Below, piece after piece: positions 1-6,019 of a stretch of DNA of 8,310 bases (the stretch's first letter is position 1; each line of letters begins with the position of its first letter). The DNA lies in contig JANNAV010000115.1 of assembly GCA_031384695.1 (NCBI GenBank), positions 1 through 8,310 of the forward strand, in the 5' to 3' direction. This DNA is from JANNAV01 sp031384695. Its GTDB lineage: Bacteria; Pseudomonadota; Alphaproteobacteria; Rhodobacterales; Rhodobacteraceae. The translations under genes were made by a program, and so were the position numbers. The notes below the pieces were generated by a model. It ran no database searches. It was not told the DNA's origin and saw only the letters and a program-made list of their open reading frames with translations.

Positions 1-997
1 AACTGACCACGCCCGTGGCATTATCCCCCGTCAGCCGCCGCACCAGCGCCTCCGCCGCACCGCCCACCTCGGGCTGCAAGGCGGGCACCCGGAAGAACCG
101 CTCCAGATGCACTCCCACCTCGGGCCGCACCGCCTGCATCAAGCCCGAAAGCCGCCCGGCCTCCGCCTCCACCTCGCGCGCCACCGCCTCCAGATCCTCC
201 CCCAGCACAACCCGCATCTCGATGGCAAAGCGGCAATCGGCGGCGGTGATGTTGTTCGCCGTCCCCCCCGCAATCGTGCCCACATGCAGCGTGGTATAGG
301 GCGGATCAAAACTGGCAGCCAGTGCCGCAGGCACCCGCGCCGCCGACCGCGCATTCCTCTCCGAGGCCCAGTTGATCAGCTTTGCCCCCTCCATGATCGC
401 CGAAACCCCGTAGGGCAACAGCGACGAATGCACCTCGAACCCCTTCACATGCACCGCAAACCCCGTGCCGCCCTTGTGCCCGTTGATCAGCCGCATCCGC
501 GACGGCTCGCCAATCAGCGCCACCGCCGCGCGCGGCAAAACCTGCCCCATCGCCGCAATCATCGGCGGCGCGCCCGTGCAGCCCACCTCCTCGTCATAAG
601 ACAGCGCCAGTTGCAATGGCCGCCGCAGCCCCCGCGCCTGCGCCGCAACCAAAGCCCAGACCGCCAGCGCCACATAGCCCTTCATGTCGCAGGTGCCGCG
701 CCCGTACAGCCGCCCGCCCCGTTCCTCAACGCACCAGGGATCGCTCGACCACACCTGCCCGTCCACCGGCACCACATCCGAATGCCCCGAAAGCACCACA
801 CCCCCCGCAACCCCCGGCCCCACATGGGCAAACAGCGCCGCCTTGTCGTGGACCTCGTTCCAGTGCCGGTGCGACGTTATGCCATGCCCCGCCAGATACC
901 CCTCCAGCCAATCCACCAGCGCCAGATTGCTGTCACGGCTGACGGTTGGAAACGCCACCAACCGGTCCAGTATCGCGCGCGGTGAAAGTTCTTGCAT
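1..997 (-). CDS. argE: Acetylornithine deacetylase-like M20 metallopeptidase (ArgE family), C-terminus cut by window edge
   Basis: A cytoplasmic zinc-type hydrolase of the M20 family that in ArgE removes the acetyl group from N2-acetylornithine to give ornithine and acetate. Read on the minus strand from the ATG at 997-995, the frame is open to the window edge (332 residues visible; ArgE is usually about 380-390). The N-terminal clade motif FPTVSRDSN lies at residues 16-24. The metal and catalytic motifs are in order: GHSDVVPVDG (H72, D74), GRGTCDMKG (bridging D104), SYDEEVGCTG (E136, E137) and GEPS (E164). HSS at 190-192 begins the dimerisation-domain part. The last metal-binding His should lie in the missing C-terminus. 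The start is supported by GGAG at 1008-1005, seven bases upstream. It lies 75 bp downstream of the VOC gene on the same strand, so the two are probably one transcript. The family is clear. The exact substrate is less certain, because ArgE-like enzymes in organisms with ArgJ-type recycling may be catabolic deacylases. Confidence 0.92.
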   Translation of the reverse strand, partial: MQELSPRAILDRLVAFPTVSRDSNLALVDWLEGYLAGHGITSHRHWNEVHDKAALFAHVGPGVAGGVVLSGHSDVVPVDGQVWSSDPWCVEERGGRLYGRGTCDMKGYVALAVWALVAAQARGLRRPLQLALSYDEEVGCTGAPPMIAAMGQVLPRAAVALIGEPSRMRLINGHKGGTGFAVHVKGFEVHSSLLPYGVSAIMEGAKLINWASERNARSAARVPAALAASFDPPYTTLHVGTIAGGTANNITAADCRFAIEMRVVLGEDLEAVAREVEAEAGRLSGLMQAVRPEVGVHLERFFRVPALQPEVGGAAEALVRRLTGDNATGVVS

Positions 998-1072
998 CTC
1001 GGCACTCCAAATCCCAACCACAACGTGGCCCCGCCGGTAATCCGGTGTCAATGGCACCCGTCTTGCGCCACC

Positions 1073-1660
1073 CTACCCCGGATACGGATGCTTCGCGCCC
1101 CGGTCGTCCGACAAAGACCCCTGCCGCTGCACCACCAACTGCTCAATCGCATCCGCCAGATGCACCGTTTCGATATGATGCGCGCCGCAAGCCACCCGGA
1201 TTTGGTGCGCCGCAATCATAACATCGGCATGGCTGCACCCGAAAGGCGGTTCAAACTTGTAACAGGCCAGTTCGATCAGCATGCCCAAAGGATCCTGAAA
1301 ATAGATCGATTCCATGAAGCCCCGGTCCTTCGGCCCCTCAAAGGCAATACCACGCTCGCCCAGCCGCACCACCGCCTGCGCCAGCGTCGCCTGCGACACC
1401 GCAAAAGCCAGATGATGCACCGCCCCCGCCTCGGTTGAGGCGCGCCTGCCAGACGGTTTGCGGGTCTCATTGGTAAAGATGGTGATCAGCCGCCGATCGC
1501 CCGGATCAAAGTAAAGATGGCCTTCCTCGGGCCGGTCCAGATTGGGCTGATCAAAGATGAACGGCATGCCCAGCACGCCCTCCCAAAAGTCGATCGAGGT
1601 TTGCCGGTCCGCCCCCACCAGCGTGATATGATGAACTCCCTGCGATTGCAGCTTTCGCAT
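1073..1660 (-). CDS. VOC-superfamily (glyoxalase/bleomycin-resistance/dioxygenase fold) protein
   Basis: A 195-residue protein with the paired beta-alpha-beta-beta-beta modules of the vicinal oxygen chelate superfamily, whose members use a divalent metal for isomerase, dioxygenase or lyase chemistry. Module 1 starts with GVHHITLVGAD (residues 8-18) and is followed by FWEGVLGMPF. Module 2 starts with VHHLAFAV (81-88) and ends with FQDPLGMLIEL (121-131). This gives a credible two-His-one-Glu metal site (His10/11, His82/83, Glu130). A tail of about 60 residues follows the fold (from about 135), with a HADV...AHQIRVACG...HLADAIEQLV pattern that I recall from other VOC proteins of this type. The start at 1660 is chosen over an in-frame ATG at 1678 because a strong GGAGG (1670-1666) sits five bases upstream of it. 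It precedes argE on the same strand and is transcribed divergently from the transporter. The substrate cannot be told from sequence. Confidence 0.9.
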   Translation of the reverse strand: MRKLQSQGVHHITLVGADRQTSIDFWEGVLGMPFIFDQPNLDRPEEGHLYFDPGDRRLITIFTNETRKPSGRRASTEAGAVHHLAFAVSQATLAQAVVRLGERGIAFEGPKDRGFMESIYFQDPLGMLIELACYKFEPPFGCSHADVMIAAHQIRVACGAHHIETVHLADAIEQLVVQRQGSLSDDRGAKHPYPG

Positions 1661-1665
1661 GTTAT

Positions 1666-1670
1666 CCTCC
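1666..1670 (-). promoter_or_regulatory. Shine-Dalgarno site of the VOC gene
   Basis: GGAGG on the minus strand, five bases before the ATG at 1660-1658. It decides the start against the ATG at 1678, which lies upstream of this site. Confidence 0.8.
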
Positions 1671-1770
1671 CCGACCATCCCGCAAACCTCATTGACTCAC
1701 AGCAGCATGAACCAATGCCGCAACACTTTGCAACCGCTCCCGACAATTCAACTAAAATTGCCCCCCCCGC

Positions 1771-1860
1771 TTCTTTACTGCCCAAATATCCCACGGGGGC
1801 GCGGGGGTGTGAAACCCCCGCTCTTTGGCGCTAGCTGTGGGCCGAAGCCCTCCCCCTGCA
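1771..1860. repeat. Repeat-like GC hairpin element with flanking 'CCCAAATATCCC' block
   Basis: The core is a perfect 8-bp inverted repeat, GCGGGGGT (1801-1808) and ACCCCCGC (1814-1821), around the 5-nt loop GTGAA, followed on the plus strand by TCTTT. To its left is TTCTTTACTGCCCAAATATC then CCACGGGGGC (1771-1800). To its right is a small GGGC-CGAA-GCCC hairpin (1839-1850). The combination of a TTCTTT tract, an AAATATCCC block and a C/G-rich hairpin resembles an element I recall recurring between genes in Rhodobacteraceae genomes, often beside gene ends. That resemblance is from memory and not verified. Here neither neighbouring gene ends at it. On the plus strand the hairpin plus TCTTT could act as a weak terminator. 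The outer limits are approximate. Confidence 0.5.
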
Positions 1861-1977
1861 GATAGTTGGCACCGCCCCAGCCCCGCCCAACACCTGACGC
1901 TAAGTTAACCGCTTCCGCCATCCTCCCACATGTTGTGGCAAGGCGGACCACCGGCCACAAACCCTGTCAATACCGCG

Positions 1978-1997
1978 CAGATTGTAGTGCCAATCTG
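1978..1997. promoter_or_regulatory. Inverted repeat, possible operator
   Basis: CAGATTG (1978-1984) and CAATCTG (1991-1997) are perfect 7-bp arms around TAGTGC, a 20-bp dyad of a size suited to a dimeric helix-turn-helix regulator. It lies 150 bp upstream of the first transporter gene. No regulator gene is in the window. A match of this size is expected roughly once by chance in a region this long, so support is weak. Confidence 0.25.
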
Positions 1998-2050
1998 GCG
2001 ATATGACGAAAGACGCGGCTGGAATGACTCCGAAATTCGGGATTGATAGG

Positions 2051-2071
2051 AGTGTGGGAATAGTGAACACT
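2051..2071. promoter_or_regulatory. AGTGT-N11-ACACT dyad, possible LysR-type site
   Basis: Five-base arms AGTGT (2051-2055) and ACACT (2067-2071) flank 11 bases, which includes the T-N11-A spacing seen at LysR-type regulator sites. It lies about 80 bp before the transporter start. The arms are short and could be chance. Confidence 0.15.
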
Positions 2072-2147
2072 TGGACCATACGGCGTGACCGGCAACGACC
2101 GGCTACGATGAAAAAGCTAAAAAGACCAAAGACCTGGGGAGTATCCT

Positions 2148-3173
2148 ATGCCCGATGGGGCCGCGCCCGTCCTGGATGTCAGGGGGCTTAAAACCGTGTT
2201 CCGCACCCGCGGTGGCGAGGTGCACGCCGTCAACACGGTCAGCTTTCATTTGCAAAAGGGCGAATTGCTGGGCGTGGTCGGCGAAAGCGGTTCCGGCAAA
2301 TCGGTCACCATGATGTCGCTGGTGGGCCTGCTGCCCTCGCCCCCCGCCGATGTGCGCGCAGGCCAGGTGCTGCTGGACGGTGTCGATATCCTGAAAATCG
2401 CCCCCGAAGCGCTGCGCGATATCCGCGGCGCGAAGATCGGCTTCGTGTTTCAGGATCCGATGACCTCGCTGAACCCGGTGTTCACCGTTGGCGCCCAGAT
2501 CGCGGAACCCCTGATCCGCCACATGGGCCTGACCAAAGCTCAGGCCGCCACCCGCGCCGTCGAACTCCTGGAACTGGTCGGCATCTCCGATGCCCGCGCC
2601 CGCCTCAAATCCTATCCGCACCAGTTTTCCGGCGGCATGCGCCAGCGGGTGATGATCGCCATAGCCCTCGCCTGCGATCCCGACGTGCTGATCGCCGATG
2701 AGCCGACCACGGCGCTGGATGTCACGATTCAGGCGCAAATCCTTGAACTGGTAAAAGAACTGCGCCAGAAACTGGGCATGGCGATCATCTGGATCACCCA
2801 TGATCTGGGGGTTATCGCCGGGATCGCCGACCGGGTGATCGTGATGTATGGCGGGCAGGTGGTGGAACATGCCCCGGTGAAGGAACTCTTTGCCAACCCC
2901 CAGCACCCTTATACCCGCGCGCTCCTCAAAACCATTCCCTCCCTCACCGGCCAGCGCGCCGCCCGCCTGCAGGTGATCGAAGGCCAGCCACCGATCATGC
3001 TGGCCGAACCCAACTCCTGCCCGTTCCGCGCCCGCTGCGCTTATACCCATGATCGCTGCCATGCCGAAAACCCGGCACGCCGCCCGGTTGATGCGCGCGC
3101 CCTCGGCCACGGCCACGATGTCGCCTGCCACTGGACCGCCACCGCAAGCCAACCCGAGGCCGCCCATGCGTGA
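2148..3173 (+). CDS. dppD: Peptide-type ABC transporter ATPase, DppD/OppD-like
   Basis: The first of two cytoplasmic ATPases that drive the importer. The 341-residue protein has a full ABC nucleotide-binding domain: Walker A GESGSGKS (45-52), Q-loop FQDPMTSLNP (101-110), signature FSGGMRQR (160-167), Walker B LIADEP (181-186), D-loop ALD (189-191) and H-loop His218. The C-terminal oligopeptide/dipeptide extension begins near QHPYTRALL (252-260). It contains four cysteines, C291, C297, C304 and C327 (CX5CX6CX22C), the layout that binds a [4Fe-4S] cluster in characterised dipeptide-transporter ATPases. Length is typical of the family. GGGGAG (2136-2141), six bases ahead of the ATG, fixes the start. 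It is the first gene of the operon and overlaps the next ATPase gene by 8 nt. Dpp, Opp and related nickel or glycopeptide systems share this architecture, so the symbol is family-level. Confidence 0.95.
   Translation: MPDGAAPVLDVRGLKTVFRTRGGEVHAVNTVSFHLQKGELLGVVGESGSGKSVTMMSLVGLLPSPPADVRAGQVLLDGVDILKIAPEALRDIRGAKIGFVFQDPMTSLNPVFTVGAQIAEPLIRHMGLTKAQAATRAVELLELVGISDARARLKSYPHQFSGGMRQRVMIAIALACDPDVLIADEPTTALDVTIQAQILELVKELRQKLGMAIIWITHDLGVIAGIADRVIVMYGGQVVEHAPVKELFANPQHPYTRALLKTIPSLTGQRAARLQVIEGQPPIMLAEPNSCPFRARCAYTHDRCHAENPARRPVDARALGHGHDVACHWTATASQPEAAHA
3156..3159 (+). promoter_or_regulatory. Shine-Dalgarno site of the second ATPase gene, inside dppD
   Basis: GAGG lies six bases before the ATG at 3166 and within the last codons of dppD. 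It supports 3166 as the start rather than the longer in-frame opening at 3049, whose extra 39 residues are low-complexity Pro/Ala/Arg-rich sequence outside the ABC fold. Confidence 0.6.
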
Positions 3174-4224
3174 TACCGCAGCCCGCCGCAAACTGGTCGA
3201 GGTGGACAGCCTCAAGATGTATTTCCCGATCCATTCCGGCGTGTTCCGCCGCCACACCGGCGATATAAAGGCGGTGGACGGCATCAGCTTTGATATCTAT
3301 GAGGGCGAAACCCTTGGTCTGGTTGGCGAATCCGGCTGCGGCAAATCCACTGTCGGCCGCGCCATGCTGCGGCTTTACGAGCCGACAGCAGGCCGCGTCA
3401 CCATTGACGGCGAAGATGTCTCAAGCCTTTCGCCCGAAATGCTGCGCCGAAAACGCCCCTCGATGCAGATGGTGTTTCAGGATCCCCAAGCCTGCCTCAA
3501 CCCCCGCATGACCCTGTCTGCCATCATCGGCGAGCCGCTGAATGAGCATACCAACTGGTCAACCGACCGCAAACTGGACCGCATCTATGAGCTGATGGAT
3601 GCCGTCGGCCTCAACCGCCGCTTTGCCAACCGCTTTCCACACGAGTTTTCCGGCGGCCAGCGCCAGCGTATCGGCATCGCCCGTGCGCTGGCGCTGAACC
3701 CGAAATTCATCGTCTGCGACGAACCCATCGCGGCCCTTGATGTGTCCATTCAGGCGCAGGTAGTAAACCTGCTGGAAGACCTGCAGGAAAAGTTCGGCCT
3801 GACCTACCTCTTCATCAGCCACGATCTTTCCATGGTCCGCCATATCGCCGACCGCGTGGCGGTGATGTACCTTGGCCGCATCGCCGAACTGTCGCCGCGC
3901 GACGCGCTTTATGCCCGCCCCTTGCACCCCTACGCCGAGGCGCTGCTGTCGGCCGTGCCCGAACCCGATCCGAACCTTGAGGCCACGCGCTCCCGCATCA
4001 TCCTGCAAGGCGATGTCCCCTCGCCCGCACGGCCCCCCAAAGGCTGTAATTTCTGCACCCGCTGCCCCAAGGTGTTCGACCTCTGCCGCAGCGAAAAACC
4101 CCAATTGCGCGAGGTAGAGCCGGGCCGTCAGGTTGCCTGCCACCTCTATAACGGCATCAACACTGCCAGCGGATCAACCGCCGGAACCGAGGCCAAAGAG
4201 CACTCTCAACAAGGAGCAAACTGA
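3166..4224 (+). CDS. dppF: Peptide-type ABC transporter ATPase, DppF/OppF-like
   Basis: The partner ATPase, 352 residues from the ATG at 3166. Motifs in order are Walker A GESGCGKS (54-61), Q-loop FQDPQACLNP (104-113), signature FSGGQRQR (161-168), Walker B FIVCDEP (181-187), D-loop ALD (190-192) and H-loop His219. GESGCGKS in Walker A and the CDEP Walker B are typical of the DppF/OppF half. The C-terminal oligopeptide extension carries LHPYAEALL (253-261), then C294, C300, C307 and C325 (CX5CX6CX17C), the same three-cysteine spacing as in the upstream ATPase and probably an iron-sulfur site. C297 is an extra cysteine between the first two. The Q-loop has Cys110 where Ser is more usual. The start codon overlaps the dppD stop as ATGCGTGA (8 nt), and the stop shares one base with the next start (TGATG), which suggests coupled translation. 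The symbol is family-level. Confidence 0.95.
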   Translation: MRDTAARRKLVEVDSLKMYFPIHSGVFRRHTGDIKAVDGISFDIYEGETLGLVGESGCGKSTVGRAMLRLYEPTAGRVTIDGEDVSSLSPEMLRRKRPSMQMVFQDPQACLNPRMTLSAIIGEPLNEHTNWSTDRKLDRIYELMDAVGLNRRFANRFPHEFSGGQRQRIGIARALALNPKFIVCDEPIAALDVSIQAQVVNLLEDLQEKFGLTYLFISHDLSMVRHIADRVAVMYLGRIAELSPRDALYARPLHPYAEALLSAVPEPDPNLEATRSRIILQGDVPSPARPPKGCNFCTRCPKVFDLCRSEKPQLREVEPGRQVACHLYNGINTASGSTAGTEAKEHSQQGAN

Positions 4225-5927
4225 TGAAGCTTAAAACCGCCCTACTGGGGGCCGCTTGCGCATTCGCACTGGCGCCCGCCGCTTTCGCCGAACGCGGCAC
4301 CGACGGCGAGGTGAAACTCACCTTCCCGCAAGCCGTCTCCATCCTCAACCCGTACCTGTCGAACGGCACCAAGGATGTCTACGCCGCCTCGATGATCATC
4401 GAGCCGCTGGCAGGCTTTGATACCTCGGGTGTGGTGATCGCCAAACTGGTCACCGAAGTGCCCAGCGTCGCCAATGGCGGCATCTCCGAAGATCTGACCA
4501 CCATCACCTGGAAACTGATCCCCGGCCTGAAATGGTCCGACGGTTCGGCCTTCACGGCGGGCGACGTGGTGTTCACCTATGAATACTGCACCCATCCCGA
4601 AGGCGGCTGCGCATCGCTGTCGAAATTCGATGGCATCAAAACGGTCGAAGCGGTGGATGACGCCACGGTGAAAGTCACCTTCACCGCACCAAAGCCCAAC
4701 CCCTTCAACGCCTTCGTCGGCAGCCAGTCGCCGATCATCCAGAAGGCGCAGTTCGCGGCCTGCATCGGGGCTGCCGCCCCCACCTGCACCGCCCAGAACT
4801 TCGGCCCGATCGGCACCGGCCCGTTCCGCGTCACCGGCTTTACCGTCGATGACACCGTGTCGATGGACGCCAACCCCGAATACCGCGATCCCGCCAAACC
4901 CGCCTTCGCCACCGCGATGATCAAGGGCGGCGGCGATGCCGTTGGTTCTGCCCGCGCCGTGATGGAAACCGGCGAGTTTGATTACGCCTGGAACACCCAG
5001 ATCGCCCCCGAAGTGCAGGCCGGCATGACCGCCGCCGGCAAAGGTGCCTTCGTCGTGGCCTTCGGCACGCTGGTGGAACGGATCGAAATCAACCTGACCG
5101 ATCCCTCCGCCGATCTGGCCGAAGGCGAGCGTTCAACCGCCAAGCATCCGCACCCGATCCTGTCGAACTTCGATGTGCGCAAGGCGCTGTCAATGGCCAT
5201 AGACCGCCAGACACTGGTGGATGTGGGCTACGGTGCCGGTGGTGCTGCCACCTGCAACATGATCCCGGCCCCGGCGTTGTTCACCTCCGATAACACCGGC
5301 TGCATCGCGCAGGATATGGCAGGCGCCAAAGCCCTGCTTGATGGCGCGGGCTGGAAAGACAGCGATGGCGACGGCATCCGCGACAAGGATGGCAAGAAAC
5401 TGTCCATCCTCTATCAAACCACCGTCAACCCGATCCGGCAGGATTTCCAGGCGCTGATCAAAAGCTGGTGGACCGAGCTTGGTGCCGAAGTGGAACTGAA
5501 GGCGATCGACCCCGGCGTATTCTTTGGCGGTGATGCGGGCTCCCCCGATACCTTCCAAAAATTCTATGCCGATGTCGAAATGTACGCCAACAACTTCGAC
5601 GGCACCGATCCGGAAGTCTACCTTGCCGGTTATACCTGCAACAAGGCACCAAGCCCCGACAACCAGTGGCAGGGCGAGAATATCAACCGCTTCTGCGATC
5701 CGGCCTATGACGCCATGCTGGTGGAACTCAGCGCCACCCGCGATGACGCCAAGCGCGGCGAGATTGCCAAGAAGATGAACGACATGCTGACCAAGGACAG
5801 CATGACGATCATCCCGCTGGTACACCGTGGAACGCTCTCGGCCCATTCCAACGCCCTTGGCGGTGTTGCCATCAACGCCTGGGATTCCGAGCTTTGGAAC
5901 GTGGCAGACTGGTTCCGCGTAAAGTGA
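4224..5927 (+). CDS. Periplasmic substrate-binding protein of the peptide ABC transporter (SBP family 5)
   Basis: Captures the solute in the periplasm and delivers it to the permeases. The 567-residue precursor starts with a Sec signal peptide: a Lys-containing n-region, a hydrophobic core, and probable cleavage after AFA at residue 22. Cys12 is not in a lipobox, so a soluble protein is expected. Family-5 landmarks include LNPYLSNGTKDVY (41-53), GLKWSDGSAFTAGDVVFTYE (101-120), IGTGPFRV (196-203) and FDVRKALSMAIDR (316-328). A DSDGDGIRDKDG stretch (379-390) resembles a calcium-loop pattern and recurs in peptide-binding relatives. The mature protein has eight cysteines in four close pairs (122/129, 180/188, 344/360, 472/491), suggestive of disulfides. 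AAGGAG (4211-4216) lies seven bases before the ATG, the strongest ribosome site in the operon, which fits high expression. Dipeptide or oligopeptide is the likeliest ligand, but family 5 also binds nickel complexes, haem and opines, so no symbol is given. Confidence 0.93.
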   Translation: MKLKTALLGAACAFALAPAAFAERGTDGEVKLTFPQAVSILNPYLSNGTKDVYAASMIIEPLAGFDTSGVVIAKLVTEVPSVANGGISEDLTTITWKLIPGLKWSDGSAFTAGDVVFTYEYCTHPEGGCASLSKFDGIKTVEAVDDATVKVTFTAPKPNPFNAFVGSQSPIIQKAQFAACIGAAAPTCTAQNFGPIGTGPFRVTGFTVDDTVSMDANPEYRDPAKPAFATAMIKGGGDAVGSARAVMETGEFDYAWNTQIAPEVQAGMTAAGKGAFVVAFGTLVERIEINLTDPSADLAEGERSTAKHPHPILSNFDVRKALSMAIDRQTLVDVGYGAGGAATCNMIPAPALFTSDNTGCIAQDMAGAKALLDGAGWKDSDGDGIRDKDGKKLSILYQTTVNPIRQDFQALIKSWWTELGAEVELKAIDPGVFFGGDAGSPDTFQKFYADVEMYANNFDGTDPEVYLAGYTCNKAPSPDNQWQGENINRFCDPAYDAMLVELSATRDDAKRGEIAKKMNDMLTKDSMTIIPLVHRGTLSAHSNALGGVAINAWDSELWNVADWFRVK

Positions 5928-5937
5928 TCTGAGGCAC

Positions 5938-5965
5938 AGCGGGGCCCGCCATCGCAGGCCCCGCT
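5938..5965 (+). terminator. Intra-operon stem-loop after the binding-protein gene
   Basis: AGCGGGGCC (5938-5946) and GGCCCCGCT (5957-5965) form a perfect 9-bp GC-rich stem around a 10-nt loop, starting 11 bases after the binding-protein stop. No U-run follows (the sequence continues ACCACCCTGCC), so full intrinsic termination is unlikely. Partial termination, or protection of the upstream mRNA from 3' exonucleases, is more plausible and would raise binding protein over permeases. It lies in the only sizeable gap of the operon, between 5928 and 6019. Confidence 0.65.
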
Positions 5966-6019
5966 ACCACCCTGCCTTTCCCACTCTGCCAACACGTCTC
6001 GAACCGAAGGCCGCAGCTT

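Larger units (their letters stand above)
1661..2147. other. Divergent intergenic control region (487 bp)
   Basis: This stretch separates the minus-strand VOC-argE pair from the plus-strand transporter operon, so promoters for both must lie here unless transcripts enter from elsewhere. Two short open frames run through it (1775-1960 minus and 2003-2191 plus). Neither has a good ribosome site or a recognisable protein, and the second runs into dppD in another frame. What can be seen is a poly-C run (1761-1768), a GC hairpin with a flanking AT block (1771-1826), dyads at 1926-1938, 1978-1997, 2030-2040 and 2051-2071, and a 10-bp tandem near-repeat at 2087-2106. I found no -35/-10 pair with good spacing and match on either strand. 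Base composition is visibly less GC-rich from about 1980 to 2130 than in the genes, as expected of a promoter region. Confidence 0.7.

Noticed and set aside
107..985. Open frame of 292 codons on the plus strand opposite argE
   Set aside because: Its product is rich in His, Arg and Pro with no recognisable fold, and the opposite strand encodes a motif-complete M20 enzyme. It is a shadow of GC-rich codon use.
1023..1051. TTGACA on the minus strand (1051-1046) as a separate argE promoter
   Set aside because: No -10-like hexamer lies at 16-18 bp spacing, so co-transcription with the VOC gene is simpler.
1775..1960. Minus-strand open frame of 61 codons in the divergent region
   Set aside because: It is a Gly/Pro-rich translation of the repeat-like hairpin element without a ribosome site.
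2003..2191. Plus-strand open frame of 62 codons before dppD, possible leader peptide
   Set aside because: There is no clear Shine-Dalgarno site, it runs 44 bases into dppD in another frame, and the product is basic with no leader-like codon run.
3049..3165. Longer start for the second ATPase
   Set aside because: The 39 extra residues are low-complexity and lie wholly inside dppD. ATG 3166 has its own ribosome site and the family's usual N-terminus.
2103..3284. Open frame of 393 codons on the minus strand opposite dppD
   Set aside because: The long antisense frame is explained by GC-rich third positions. It spans the control region and two real genes and shows no family motif.
4224..4292. 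Lipoprotein signal in the binding protein (Cys12)
   Set aside because: The residues before Cys12 are G-A-A without the Leu-type lipobox position, while AFA at 20-22 is a good Sec signal peptidase I site.
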